From Kineothrix sp. MSJ-39 (GTDB taxonomy: Bacteria; Bacillota; Clostridia; Lachnospirales; Lachnospiraceae): 57,226 nucleotides of DNA. The stretch's first letter is position 1. Each line of letters begins with the position of its first letter. The notes under the pieces are model-generated. The model searched no databases, had not been told where the DNA came from, and saw only the letters and a program-made list of their open reading frames with translations. Shown one piece after another: positions 18,101 through 27,912 of the stretch. Where the stretch lies: assembly GCF_018917935.1 (NCBI RefSeq), contig NZ_JAHLPN010000019.1, forward strand, positions 1-57,226. The letters run 5' to 3'. Both the position numbers and the translations under genes were made by a program.

Positions 18101-20737
18101 ATGAGCGAAAAATTAGTGTTGATCGATGGTCACAGTATTTTGAACCGGGCATTTTACGGAGTTCCGGATCTGACAAATACAGAAGGACTGCATACAAATG
18201 CCATTTATGGCTTTCTGAATATCATGTTTAAGATCATAGAGGAAGAAGATCCGACATATCTGGCGGTCGCTTTTGATCTGAGTGCACCGACCTTCCGCCA
18301 TAAGATGTATGATGCGTATAAAGGGACGAGAAAGCCAATGCCGCAGGAGCTTAGGGAGCAGGTCCCGGTCATGAAAGAGGTGCTTTCCGCTATGGGCATC
18401 CTGACAATGGAGCAGGAGGGCTTTGAAGCGGATGATATTCTCGGGACAATGGCAAAGCGGGCGGAAAAAGAAGGTGTTTCGGTCGCGCTTGTATCGGGAG
18501 ACAGAGATCTGTTGCAGATCGCTACGGATAAGATCAAGATCCGCATTCCAAAGACAAAGGGTGCGAGAACAGAGATTGAAGATTATTATGCAAAAGATGT
18601 AGAAGAAAAATATCACGTAAATCCGCAGCAGTTCATTGAACTCAAGGCGCTGATGGGAGATACGGCAGACAATATTCCGGGCGTTCCGAAGGTCGGAGAA
18701 AAGACAGCCACTGCTTTGATGGAGCAGTACGGAAGCATTGAAAATATTTATGCGCATCTTGAGGAGATCTCCAAAAACAGCATCCGGACATCGCTTGCGG
18801 AAAACAGAGAGCTTGCAGATCTGTCCAAAAAGCTGGCAACGATCGATATTGATGCGCCGATCCGCTACACACTGGCAGATGCCAGAACCGGTAATTTCTA
18901 TACGCCTGAGGCTTATGCCTATATGAAAAAGTTAGCCTTTAAAAACATGCTCAGCCGTTTTGATGCACAGGACAGACAGGAATCCGATGTCAGGGAAAGC
19001 ATCTGTATCACGGAAATGCAGAAGGCAGAGGAGATTTTTGCTCTCTGCAAAAAAGCGGAAAAGACTGCTTTTTATGTGCTGGGAGAAAGCGTGCTGCTTT
19101 CCTGCGGACAGGAGAATTATTACATTCCTGCGCAGGGCTTTCTGACATTTGCCTATTTACAGGGAAAGCTGCAGGAGCTGTTTGAAGCCTGTAAAAAAGA
19201 AGGGCATCTGCTTCTGACATTCGATGTGAAGAAGTTTTATGGACTGTTTTCAATGGACCGCGCAGATGTCAGCAGTTTTTTTGATACAAAGCTTGCAGCG
19301 TACCTGCTCAATCCTTTGAAAAGTGAATATACGCTGGAAGATATTGCGCAGGAATACAGAAATGTAATGCTGATGGATTATAAGCAGCAGTTCGGGAAAA
19401 AATCTGTTGCCGAGAGCATGGAAACCGAGGAAGAAAAGTTTACGCAGTATGCGGGCGGGCTGATCCAGACAATCTATGACAGCTACGAAAAGCTGGCAGA
19501 TGCACTTGCACAGACTGCTATGGAATATCTGTATGACGAGATCGAGATGCCGCTTACTTATGTGCTCTACGCCATGGAAAAAGAAGGCGTGATCGTACAG
19601 AAGGAAGAGTTAAAGCATTACGGTGAGCAGCTGGCAGAAAAGATCGCTGTTGTGGAGCAGCGTATTTATGATACGGTCGGAGAGAAGTTTAACATCAATT
19701 CGCCCAAGCAGCTTGGTGTGATATTATTTGAAAAAATGCAGCTTAAGGGTGGCAAGAAAACAAAGACAGGCTATTCCACGGCTGCGGATATTCTGGAAAA
19801 GTTAGCACCGGATTACCCGGTTGTAAATGATATTCTGGAATACAGAGGACTTACAAAATTAAAATCAACTTATGCGGACGGACTTGCGGACTGTATCGCA
19901 GAGGATGGCAGGATCCATACAAACTTTAACCAGATGATCACGGCGACGGGACGTATTTCTTCCACAGAGCCGAATCTGCAGAACATTCCGATGCGTATGG
20001 AACTGGGACGGCTGATCCGTAAGGTGTTTGTACCGAAGCCGGGCTGCGTATTTATGGATGCGGATTACTCCCAAATCGAGCTGCGTATCCTGGCGCATAT
20101 GTCTGAAGATGAGGAGTTAATTGAGGCTTACCGGATGTCTGAGGATATCCACAGGATCACAGCATCCAAGGTATTCCACACGCCGTTTGAAGAAGTAACG
20201 GATCTGCAGAGAAGAAATGCAAAGGCAGTCAATTTCGGTATCGTATATGGGATCAGCTCCTTTGGACTGAGTCAGGATCTGAGCATCAGCCGGAAGGAAG
20301 CAAGTGCTTATATCGAGCAGTATTTTGAAACATATCCTGGCGTAAAGCGTTTCCTGGACAACTGTATTGCCAAGGCAAAGGAAACGGGCGAGAGCCGTAC
20401 GATGTATGGCAGGCGCAGACCGATCCCAGAGCTTTCCAGCTCTAACTTCATGCAGCGTCAGTTCGGTGAACGTGTGGCGATGAATGCGCCGATCCAGGGA
20501 ACAGCGGCTGACATTATGAAGATCGCCATGATCCGTGTCTATGATTCGCTGGAAAGAGAAGGGCTGAAGAGCCGCATTTTATTACAGGTGCATGATGAAC
20601 TGCTTCTGGAAGTCTGGGAAGATGAAGTGGAGAAGGTACGGGAGATCCTGATGCGTGATATGAAGGGCGCAGCAGAGCTTTCCGTTTCACTCGAAATAGA
20701 TGTACACACAGGAAAAAACTGGTACGAGGCAAAATAA
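18101..20737 (+). CDS. polA: DNA polymerase I
   Basis: The 878-residue protein has an N-terminal 5'-3' exonuclease/flap domain (about 1-290; GDRDLLQI and GDTADNIPGVPKVG), a middle 3'-5' exonuclease-like fold (about 305-480) and a C-terminal family-A polymerase. The polymerase shows motif A DADYSQIELRILAH, motif B RRNAKAVNFGIVYG and motif C VHDEL. The middle domain lacks the DxE metal ligands: the expected DTE site reads TAFYVLGES. Proofreading is therefore predicted absent, as in Bacillus and Thermus Pol I. The start at 18101 gives the family start MSEKLVLIDGHS. coaE follows after 1 nt. Confidence 0.96.
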   Translation: MSEKLVLIDGHSILNRAFYGVPDLTNTEGLHTNAIYGFLNIMFKIIEEEDPTYLAVAFDLSAPTFRHKMYDAYKGTRKPMPQELREQVPVMKEVLSAMGILTMEQEGFEADDILGTMAKRAEKEGVSVALVSGDRDLLQIATDKIKIRIPKTKGARTEIEDYYAKDVEEKYHVNPQQFIELKALMGDTADNIPGVPKVGEKTATALMEQYGSIENIYAHLEEISKNSIRTSLAENRELADLSKKLATIDIDAPIRYTLADARTGNFYTPEAYAYMKKLAFKNMLSRFDAQDRQESDVRESICITEMQKAEEIFALCKKAEKTAFYVLGESVLLSCGQENYYIPAQGFLTFAYLQGKLQELFEACKKEGHLLLTFDVKKFYGLFSMDRADVSSFFDTKLAAYLLNPLKSEYTLEDIAQEYRNVMLMDYKQQFGKKSVAESMETEEEKFTQYAGGLIQTIYDSYEKLADALAQTAMEYLYDEIEMPLTYVLYAMEKEGVIVQKEELKHYGEQLAEKIAVVEQRIYDTVGEKFNINSPKQLGVILFEKMQLKGGKKTKTGYSTAADILEKLAPDYPVVNDILEYRGLTKLKSTYADGLADCIAEDGRIHTNFNQMITATGRISSTEPNLQNIPMRMELGRLIRKVFVPKPGCVFMDADYSQIELRILAHMSEDEELIEAYRMSEDIHRITASKVFHTPFEEVTDLQRRNAKAVNFGIVYGISSFGLSQDLSISRKEASAYIEQYFETYPGVKRFLDNCIAKAKETGESRTMYGRRRPIPELSSSNFMQRQFGERVAMNAPIQGTAADIMKIAMIRVYDSLEREGLKSRILLQVHDELLLEVWEDEVEKVREILMRDMKGAAELSVSLEIDVHTGKNWYEAK

Positions 20738-20738
20738 T

Positions 20739-21365
20739 ATGAAACTGATCGGTGTGACCGGAGGTGTCGGCGCAGGCAAATCGCAGGTGCTTGGCTATAT
20801 CCGGGATACGTATAAAGCAAGGATTCTTCTGGCGGATGATGCTGCCAATGATCTGAAAAAGCCGGGCATGCCCTGTTATGAACCGGTGATAGAAACACTT
20901 GGCAGGCAGATCCTGCAGGAAGATGGAACAATCAACAATAAAAAGATGGCAGAGGCAATCTTTGCATCGCCTGAAAAGCTGGCACAGATCAATGCGATCA
21001 TACATCCGGCGGTGCGTACTTATATTATGGAGCAGATCCGGCTGGAAAGGGAAAGCGGAGTCAATGACTTTTTCTTTCTGGAGGCGGCACTTCTGATCGA
21101 AGAGCATTATGATGAGGTCGTGGATGAGCTCTGGTATGTATATGCCAATGAGCAGGTACGTTACAAACGGCTGAAAGACAGCCGCGGTTATTCGGACGAA
21201 AAGACGGCTTCTATTATCAGCAGGCAGCAGCCGGATGCGGTATTTCGCAGCAAATGTGATTTTGTGCTGGATAATTCCGGTGATTTTGAGAATACCAAAC
21301 AGCAGATAGATGAGAAATTGGGGGTATACCTGTGCAAAGAGCAGACAGCAAACAGCATAAGTTAA
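20739..21365 (+). CDS. coaE: Dephospho-CoA kinase
   Basis: The 208-residue P-loop kinase has GVTGGVGAGKS at the N terminus and the conserved ADDAANDL and HPAVRTY segments. It phosphorylates dephospho-CoA, the last step of CoA synthesis. It directly follows polA (1 nt between), an arrangement common in Firmicutes, and overlaps the next gene by 34 nt. One odd residue set is RQQPDAVFRSKCDFVLDN at the C terminus, which is normal for the lid region. Confidence 0.94.
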   Translation: MKLIGVTGGVGAGKSQVLGYIRDTYKARILLADDAANDLKKPGMPCYEPVIETLGRQILQEDGTINNKKMAEAIFASPEKLAQINAIIHPAVRTYIMEQIRLERESGVNDFFFLEAALLIEEHYDEVVDELWYVYANEQVRYKRLKDSRGYSDEKTASIISRQQPDAVFRSKCDFVLDNSGDFENTKQQIDEKLGVYLCKEQTANSIS

Positions 21366-23773
21366 TCTACGGTCTTGATATCGGAACGAGAAGCATTGTA
21401 GGAACAGTCGGCTATATGGAAAAGGATCATTTTGTGGTAGTGGCACAGAAGGTCAGAGAGCATGAAACACGTGCCATGCTCGATGGACAGATCCATGATA
21501 TCGGTGCAGTAGGTGAAACGATCCGGGATGTGACGGATGAACTGGAAAAGGAACTGGATATCACGCTTTCCCAGGTCTGTATCGCAGCGGCAGGTCGTGT
21601 TTTACAGACTGTGACAACTTCTGTGGAGATCGATCTGGAAGGCGAAAAGCTCATTACAAAAGAAGATATTTTTGCACTGGATTCCTATGGCATTGAAAAG
21701 GCATATGAACAGTTCCAGAAGGAAAACGAGCTGGATATGAAATTTTACTGCGTGGGCTATACGGTCATGCGCTATTATATGAATCATTACCCGATGAGCA
21801 ATCTGGAAAATCATAAGGCAAAGATCATTGCGGCGGATCTGATCGCTACTTTCCTGCCGGATGATGTTGTGGACGGACTTTACAAAGCAGTGGAGCTGGC
21901 AGGGCTTGAGGTTGCCAATCTGACACTGGAGCCTATCGCAGCTATGGCAGTGGCGATCCCGCAGATGTACCGGATGCTGAATATCGCTCTGATCGATGTC
22001 GGCGCGGGAACAAGCGATATTTCCATTACAAAGGACGGCAGTATTGTGGCATATGGTATGCTGCCGGTTGCAGGGGACTGTCTGACAGAGGATATTGCCA
22101 GACATTGTCTGGTCGATTTCACGACAGCGGAGATGATCAAACGCGGGATCGAGCATAGTGATACAGTGGAATATAAGGATATTATGGGACTGCCACAGAC
22201 GATCAGCAAGGAAGAAGTGCTTTCGGTCTGCTCAGCCCATCTGACAGAAATGGCGGAACAGGCGGCGGACAAGATCATGGAACTGAACGGGGATAAACCG
22301 GTCAGCGCGGTCTTTGTTGTCGGCGGCGGCGGAAAGATCGAGGGCTATACACAGCTCGTGGCAGACAGACTCGGAATTGCCAGAGAGCGTTGTGCACTGC
22401 GTGGAGAAGAAGTTATGCAAAAAATCGACTTCCTGCCGGGCGACATCAAGAAGGACTCCATGCTCGTGACACCTGTCGGTATCTGTCTGAACTATTATGA
22501 GCAGAGTAACAACTTTGTATTTGTGACATTGAACGGAGAACGCGTCAAATTATATGATAACAACAAGCTGGCGGTGGTGGATGCTGCCATTCAGGCTGAG
22601 ATCCCGAATGATGCACTGTTCCCGAAGCGCGGGGAATCCCTGACCTTTACCTTTAACGGAAAGCAGAAAGTGATCCGCGGGGAACGGGGAGAATCAGCCG
22701 TGATCCTTCTGAACGGAGAACCGGCGGATATCCATACGCCGATCCGTGGAAATGACAGGATCGAGATCAAAGAATCCACAGCCGGTGCAGCGGCTGTGAT
22801 GGAGCTTGGAAAGTTAGCAGAGTACAACCAGGAGATCCATATTACCGTAAACGGGCAGAGCATTACGCTTCCAAAGTTTGCTTCGGCAAACGGGGAACTG
22901 CAGTCTGCCTTTTATCAGATCCGGGAAGGCGACGAGATCGAGCTGCTGAATTATTATACGGTACAGCAGGTGACGGAAGTTATGGATGTGCTGCTGGATC
23001 CTGCCATGCAGATATTGATCAATCATGAACCTGCGGATATGGATTCCAAGGTCTATGATAATTTTACACTGGAGTGGAAGCTGGCAGAAGAAAAGCCGGC
23101 AGAAACCAAAGAACCGGAGCAGAAAACAGAAGCGGGGGCAGCGGTGGAGGCGACTGCGATAACGGCAGTTGGATCAGAGACTGTGGAACCGGCAGAAACA
23201 GTGCAGGCAGATACAGAGGCCGGAGAACAGGAGCAGCCTGACAGAGCAAATACACAGGAAAGCAGAAAAACGGGCAGAACTGGCGGCAGTATGCTGGAAA
23301 AAGCAAGACAGTCCGCACAGCAGATTGCGGATGCACCGATAACGGAAGAAGTAGAGGAAGAACTGAAGCAGATGCGGGCGAATGCAGCGGCAGAACGGAT
23401 CGCAGCATTTGCAACAGCCTATAACAGCGGGCAGGGTATGCCACAGCCTGTGCAGCAGAAACAGGCATTACAGACACCGCCTGCACAACCGGAACCGGTA
23501 CAGGCAACCGAACAGCCGGCGCCGGCAGAAGCAACGCAAACGCCACAGCAGTCGGCAGATGCCATCACTGCAGTGACTGTCACGGTAAATGGTGAAAAGC
23601 TGACACTGACGGGCAAGAAAGATTATATTTACGTGGATGTATTTGACCACATCGATTTTGACCTGTCAAAGCCGAAAGGTAAAACAGTGGAAACACTGAT
23701 CAACGGAAGAAGAGCACAGTATGTGGAACCGCTGAAAACGGGTGATGTGCTTGAGATATTCTGGAAGGACTAG
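21332..23773 (+). CDS. FtsA-like actin-fold ATPase with C-terminal repeated beta modules
   Basis: The 813-residue protein has an FtsA/PilM-type actin fold in the first ~380 residues: phosphate-1 YGLDIGTRSIVG, an inserted SHS2-like segment, phosphate-2 LIDVGAGTSDIS (about 223) and the adenosine motif VVGGGGKIEG (about 329). Three modules with the pattern VTxNGExxxL and a closing GDxIEI/GDVLEI follow (about 396, 504 and 750). A Glu/Pro/Ala-rich linker (about 585-745) separates the last one. The GTG start at 21332 follows GGGGGT and overlaps coaE. Similar proteins in Lachnospiraceae are called cell-division FtsA-domain proteins; they are distinct from true FtsA, and no ftsZ is near. Membrane or division scaffolding is an inference. 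Confidence 0.75.
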   Translation: MQRADSKQHKLIYGLDIGTRSIVGTVGYMEKDHFVVVAQKVREHETRAMLDGQIHDIGAVGETIRDVTDELEKELDITLSQVCIAAAGRVLQTVTTSVEIDLEGEKLITKEDIFALDSYGIEKAYEQFQKENELDMKFYCVGYTVMRYYMNHYPMSNLENHKAKIIAADLIATFLPDDVVDGLYKAVELAGLEVANLTLEPIAAMAVAIPQMYRMLNIALIDVGAGTSDISITKDGSIVAYGMLPVAGDCLTEDIARHCLVDFTTAEMIKRGIEHSDTVEYKDIMGLPQTISKEEVLSVCSAHLTEMAEQAADKIMELNGDKPVSAVFVVGGGGKIEGYTQLVADRLGIARERCALRGEEVMQKIDFLPGDIKKDSMLVTPVGICLNYYEQSNNFVFVTLNGERVKLYDNNKLAVVDAAIQAEIPNDALFPKRGESLTFTFNGKQKVIRGERGESAVILLNGEPADIHTPIRGNDRIEIKESTAGAAAVMELGKLAEYNQEIHITVNGQSITLPKFASANGELQSAFYQIREGDEIELLNYYTVQQVTEVMDVLLDPAMQILINHEPADMDSKVYDNFTLEWKLAEEKPAETKEPEQKTEAGAAVEATAITAVGSETVEPAETVQADTEAGEQEQPDRANTQESRKTGRTGGSMLEKARQSAQQIADAPITEEVEEELKQMRANAAAERIAAFATAYNSGQGMPQPVQQKQALQTPPAQPEPVQATEQPAPAEATQTPQQSADAITAVTVTVNGEKLTLTGKKDYIYVDVFDHIDFDLSKPKGKTVETLINGRRAQYVEPLKTGDVLEIFWKD

Positions 23774-23775
23774 AA

Positions 23776-24573
23776 ATGAGACTACTTAGTATTGCGAGCG
23801 GAAGCAGTGGAAACTGCATTTATGTGGGGGATGATACAACACATATCCTGATCGATGCGGGGATCAGCGGGAAGCGGATCGAAGCGGGACTGAATTCGAT
23901 CGGGGTCAGCGGAAAGGATCTGGATGCGGTCTTTGTGACCCATGAACATATTGATCACATCAGCGGGATCGGGGTTTTGTCCCGCAAATATGATGTACCG
24001 ATCTATGCAACAAACGGAACGATAGCAGGTATCAGTACGACGCGTTCGGTCGGAGATATCGATGACCAGTTATACCAGGTAATACATAAAAATGAGAATA
24101 TCACGGTAGGCGGACTTCTGATCAAAGCCGTTCCAATCTCACATGATGCGGCGGAGCCTGTCTGTTATACGATCACAAACGGAAAAAGTCATGCGGCGAT
24201 CGCAACGGATATGGGCTGTTATTCGGAGGAGATCGTAGAAAATCTGAAGGGTATGGATGCCATATTGCTGGAGGCGAACCATGATGTCAATATGCTGCAG
24301 GTCGGTCCTTATCCTTATTATCTGAAACAGCGTATTTTAGGAAACAAAGGTCATTTATCCAATGAAACGGCGGGAAAGCTTTTATGTGAGCTTCTGCATG
24401 ATGATCTGAAATATGTCCTGCTGGGACATCTGAGTAAGGAAAACAATCTGCCGCAGCTTGCGCATGAGGCAGTCAGGCTGGAGATCACGATGGGAGAAAC
24501 CCCATATCAGGCAAATGATTTTGATATTACGGTAGCAAGCAGAAGTGAACCGACAAAGCTCCTGGAGTTTTGA
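23776..24573 (+). CDS. WalJ/YycJ-type metallo-beta-lactamase-fold hydrolase
   Basis: The 265-residue protein has the opening SIASGSSGNCIYVG and the metal motif THEHIDH (about residues 55-61). Further ligands lie near SHDAAEP, ATDMG and GHLSKENN. This matches the YycJ/WalJ subgroup of MBL hydrolases, proposed to act in DNA end processing or in coordinating cell division and replication. It starts 2 nt after the FtsA-like gene, at the end of the polA operon. Confidence 0.88.
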   Translation: MRLLSIASGSSGNCIYVGDDTTHILIDAGISGKRIEAGLNSIGVSGKDLDAVFVTHEHIDHISGIGVLSRKYDVPIYATNGTIAGISTTRSVGDIDDQLYQVIHKNENITVGGLLIKAVPISHDAAEPVCYTITNGKSHAAIATDMGCYSEEIVENLKGMDAILLEANHDVNMLQVGPYPYYLKQRILGNKGHLSNETAGKLLCELLHDDLKYVLLGHLSKENNLPQLAHEAVRLEITMGETPYQANDFDITVASRSEPTKLLEF

Positions 24574-24669
24574 CGGATCTATTTATCAAGAAAGACTTGC
24601 AAGAACAGATAGGAAAGTTTAAGATGATGTAGACAAGTTTGTTACAGAAGCAGAAGAGGAGAAGAAACC

Positions 24670-24942
24670 ATGAAAAAAACGATTATCACTGTAGTTGGAA
24701 AAGATACGGTAGGTATTATTGCGAAGGTATGTGCATATCTGGCAGAGAAGCAGATCAACATTCTGGATATCTCACAGACGATCGTATCCGGTTATTTTAA
24801 TATGATGATGGTTGTAGACAGAACAAATGCAACCAACTCCTTTGGTGATATGGCAGATGAGATGGAAAAGGTCGGAGAAGAGATCGGCGTTGTGATCAAA
24901 TGCCAGAGAGAAGAGATTTTCGACAAAATGCATAGAATCTAA
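24670..24942 (+). CDS. ACT domain-containing protein (UPF0237)
   Basis: The 90-residue single ACT domain has the start MKKTIITVVGKDTVGIIAKV and the ligand-loop region NILDISQT. It is always found beside the PFL-family protein that follows here after 15 nt. ACT domains bind small ligands, often amino acids; the ligand is not known. AGAGGAG precedes the ATG. Confidence 0.93.
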   Translation: MKKTIITVVGKDTVGIIAKVCAYLAEKQINILDISQTIVSGYFNMMMVVDRTNATNSFGDMADEMEKVGEEIGVVIKCQREEIFDKMHRI

Positions 24943-24957
24943 TTAAGGAGAATACCC

Positions 24958-26322
24958 ATGATTAATCGTGTTGAAGTAAATGAAACAAATGAAATGATCG
25001 AAAAGGAAAATCTGGATGTGCGTACCATTACGATCGGTATCAGCCTTCTGGATTGTATCGATGCAGATCTGGAAAACTGTAAAAAGAAGATCTACAGCAA
25101 GATCAAACAGACAGCAAAGGATCTTGTTGCAACGGGAAATGAGATTGAAAAGGAATTTGGTATTCCGATCGTAAATAAAAGAATCAGCGTTACCCCGATC
25201 GCCCTGATCGGCGGAGCCTGCTGTCAGAAACCGGAAGATTTTGCACAGATCGCAGTTGTGCTTGATGAGGTGGCAAAGGAAGTCGGTGTCAACTTTATCG
25301 GTGGTTATTCCGCACTCGTATCCAAGGGCATGACAAAGGCAGATAAAATGCTGATTGAATCCATTCCGATGGCATTATCCTCTACAGAGCGTGTCTGCAG
25401 CTCCATCAACCTTGGTTCTACCAAAACGGGTATCAATATGGATGCTGTCAAGCTGATGGGTGAGATCATCAAACAGACAGCAGAGTATACAAAAGAAGAT
25501 GATTCTCTTGGCTGTGCCAAGCTCGTTGTATTCTGTAACGCACCGGATGATAATCCGTTTATGGCGGGCGCATTCCATGGTGTAACAGAAGCCGATGCGA
25601 TCATCAATGTCGGTGTATCCGGACCGGGCGTTGTCAGAACAGCACTGGAAAAGGTACGCGGCGAGAATTTTGAAGTATTATGTGAAACGATCAAAAAGAC
25701 AGCTTTTAAGGTAACCAGAGTCGGACAGCTTGTAGCAAAAGAAGCCTCCAAGATGCTGGGCATTCCGTTCGGAATCGTAGATCTTTCTCTGGCACCGACG
25801 CCGGCGATCGGAGATTCCGTGGCAGATATCCTCTGCGAGATCGGACTGGAATATGCAGGTGCACCGGGTACAACGGCAGCACTTGCTCTTTTGAACGATC
25901 AGGTAAAGAAGGGCGGCGTTATGGCTTCCTCTTATGTAGGTGGTCTGAGTGGTGCTTTTATTCCGGTCAGCGAAGATCAGGGTATGATCGATGCGGTAAC
26001 AGCAGGTGCGCTGACGATCGAAAAGCTCGAAGCAATGACTTGTGTCTGCTCCGTTGGTCTTGATATGATCGCCATTCCGGGCGATACAAAGGCAACGACC
26101 ATTTCCGGTATTATCGCAGATGAAATGGCGATCGGTATGGTAAACCAGAAGACAACCGCAGTCCGTATCATTCCGGTGATCGGAAAGGGTGTGGGAGAAA
26201 AGGTAGAATTTGGTGGACTTTTAGGCTATGCACCGATCATGCCTGTCAATCCATATTCTTGTGATGCGTTTGTAAATCGTGGCGGACGGATTCCTGCGCC
26301 AATCCACAGCTTTAAGAACTAA
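24958..26322 (+). CDS. PFL family protein (UPF0210)
   Basis: The 454-residue protein belongs to the UPF0210 family, with similarity to pyruvate formate-lyase-type barrels. It keeps family blocks such as [32 protein letters not shown] and the glycine-rich C-terminal end. The catalytic role is not established, and no glycyl-radical motif is seen. It is paired with the ACT protein as one operon. Confidence 0.92.
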   Translation: MINRVEVNETNEMIEKENLDVRTITIGISLLDCIDADLENCKKKIYSKIKQTAKDLVATGNEIEKEFGIPIVNKRISVTPIALIGGACCQKPEDFAQIAVVLDEVAKEVGVNFIGGYSALVSKGMTKADKMLIESIPMALSSTERVCSSINLGSTKTGINMDAVKLMGEIIKQTAEYTKEDDSLGCAKLVVFCNAPDDNPFMAGAFHGVTEADAIINVGVSGPGVVRTALEKVRGENFEVLCETIKKTAFKVTRVGQLVAKEASKMLGIPFGIVDLSLAPTPAIGDSVADILCEIGLEYAGAPGTTAALALLNDQVKKGGVMASSYVGGLSGAFIPVSEDQGMIDAVTAGALTIEKLEAMTCVCSVGLDMIAIPGDTKATTISGIIADEMAIGMVNQKTTAVRIIPVIGKGVGEKVEFGGLLGYAPIMPVNPYSCDAFVNRGGRIPAPIHSFKN

Positions 26323-26335
26323 TAAAGGATATAAG

Positions 26336-26379
26336 AAAAGAGGAGAAATGCAAGATTGCATTTCTCCTCTTTTGTTTTA
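26336..26379. terminator. Bidirectional terminator between UPF0210 gene and tmcAL
   Basis: The stem AAAAGAGGAGAAATGCA / TGCATTTCTCCTCTTTT around an AGAT loop has T-rich sequence after it and A-rich sequence before it. It suits both convergent genes. Confidence 0.9.
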
Positions 26380-26394
26380 TACGTTACATATACG

Positions 26395-27636
26395 TTACAG
26401 TTTTATGATTGGTCTTGTATATTCGTTCTGCATTTCCGTCTGATACTTATCTGCGATGATACTCTCATAAATATGTGCCGCTAAAATATCGTGGTGGAAC
26501 TGACGCTGCGCAAGGTCGGTTGCCAGATCTTTTCCATCGGAAACCTTTGTGATGATCGGAATGGAAGTGTACTGGTGCAGGGCTTTCATCACACCCAGAC
26601 CGCCGATATCTTCCCGGAAACCAAGCACACGCGCATAGAATACAGTACCGTTGTTGCGATAGGCATACAGATCTGATTTTTTCAGATTCAGCAGGATATG
26701 GCAGAGCATACGGCTGACTCTTGCATAAGTGACATTTTTGGATTTCAAAATATCACAGAGCGTTTCGTAATCATAAGATTTATACAAGTTCTTTAAGATC
26801 CTGTCGGAAAGATCTTCATTGATATCGACGAAACGGCTGTAGCCTCTGGATTCTTCCACAAGCAGCTTATATTTCAGCATGGCAGAAAAATCACGCGGGA
26901 AAACAGGGAAGGTCTTCTCGTAGTTTTCAGCCAGGATGTCATACACATTGGACGGAACCTGATCGCGGATCAGCTCCAAAGAGCCCGGTGTATGTAACGC
27001 CTGTCTGAGTGCAAGCGAAGAACTGAAGCTGTCACTGAAGCGGTAAGAGTGATAATCGGCTCCTGTACGCTGGATCGTCACAGGCTTGATCTTACTGCCG
27101 CGGCGGATAATGCTTTTGATATATTCAATGCCGAGAATGTTATTCGGACTGCCAATGATATTTTCGTTGGCGGCAAATTCCGGCATACAATGGACAAGTG
27201 CTGTATTTCTTGCGGTAGGATAAGAGCGTCCGATCGCAAGCTCGGCCTTTAGTGTCTTTTTATAAGCCTCCGGCTCATCTACAAGGATCTGGGCAATGGG
27301 GCGGAGCATATCGATACTGCCACATTCACTACCGAAGCAAAGCGTATCCACAATACCGAGACTGTCCAAAAGGGCAACCGCACCGTCTGCGAAATACTCT
27401 GCGCTGGCGCAGGCATAGCAGCTTGGCAGTTCGATCACAACATCAGCACCGTTCATCAGAGCCATACGTGCTCGAGCATATTTATCCATGATGGCGGGTG
27501 TACCGCGCTGTGTAAAATCACCACTCATGACAACGACGACAGCATCTGCGCCGGTTAATTTTTTAGCCTGTTCAATATGGTAGGCATGCCCTTTGTGAAA
27601 AGGATTATATTCTGCAATAATTCCTGTAACCTTCAT
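26395..27636 (-). CDS. tmcAL: tRNA(Met) cytidine acetate ligase (TmcAL)
   Basis: The 413-residue nucleotidyltransferase-like protein opens GIIAEYNPFHKGH, with the HxGH nucleotide site, then VVMSGDFTQRGTPAIMDK and the segment GADVVIELP. TmcAL makes N4-acetylcytidine at the wobble position of elongator tRNA-Met from acetate and ATP. The start at 27636 has GGAGG 8 nt upstream; the in-frame ATG 15 nt earlier overlaps that site. pta, also an acetate-metabolism gene, is transcribed divergently. Confidence 0.9.
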   Translation of the reverse strand: MKVTGIIAEYNPFHKGHAYHIEQAKKLTGADAVVVVMSGDFTQRGTPAIMDKYARARMALMNGADVVIELPSCYACASAEYFADGAVALLDSLGIVDTLCFGSECGSIDMLRPIAQILVDEPEAYKKTLKAELAIGRSYPTARNTALVHCMPEFAANENIIGSPNNILGIEYIKSIIRRGSKIKPVTIQRTGADYHSYRFSDSFSSSLALRQALHTPGSLELIRDQVPSNVYDILAENYEKTFPVFPRDFSAMLKYKLLVEESRGYSRFVDINEDLSDRILKNLYKSYDYETLCDILKSKNVTYARVSRMLCHILLNLKKSDLYAYRNNGTVFYARVLGFREDIGGLGVMKALHQYTSIPIITKVSDGKDLATDLAQRQFHHDILAAHIYESIIADKYQTEMQNEYTRPIIKL

Positions 27637-27850
27637 ATCGAATTCCTCCATTACAAATCATATCAAGCCTTTTTTGCAAACAGCACAATTATATATGGGA
27701 CAATGTTGTGCAACTATGACTTCTGATATCTCTTTTACATATTAGTAACTATATCATATTTGTGATTCGTGCACAATCATAACAGGGTTATTTTCTCAAG
27801 ATTTTGCTTAAATTGTATGATATTTTGCACAAAAAAAGAGGGGGATTTCC

Positions 27851-27879
27851 TTGTACTTCAAAACACCTTAGATTATAAT
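27851..27879 (+). promoter_or_regulatory. Promoter of pta
   Basis: TTGTAC (27851-27856), a 17-nt spacer and TATAAT (27874-27879) lie about 34 nt before the pta start codon. Confidence 0.8.
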
Positions 27880-27912
27880 AGAAGAAATGAAACAAGCGGA
27901 AAGGAGACGGAG

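Noticed and set aside
23064-23546. Minus-strand frame opposite the FtsA-like linker
   Set aside because: Low-complexity Leu/Pro product caused by the Glu/Pro/Ala-rich linker; no start signals.
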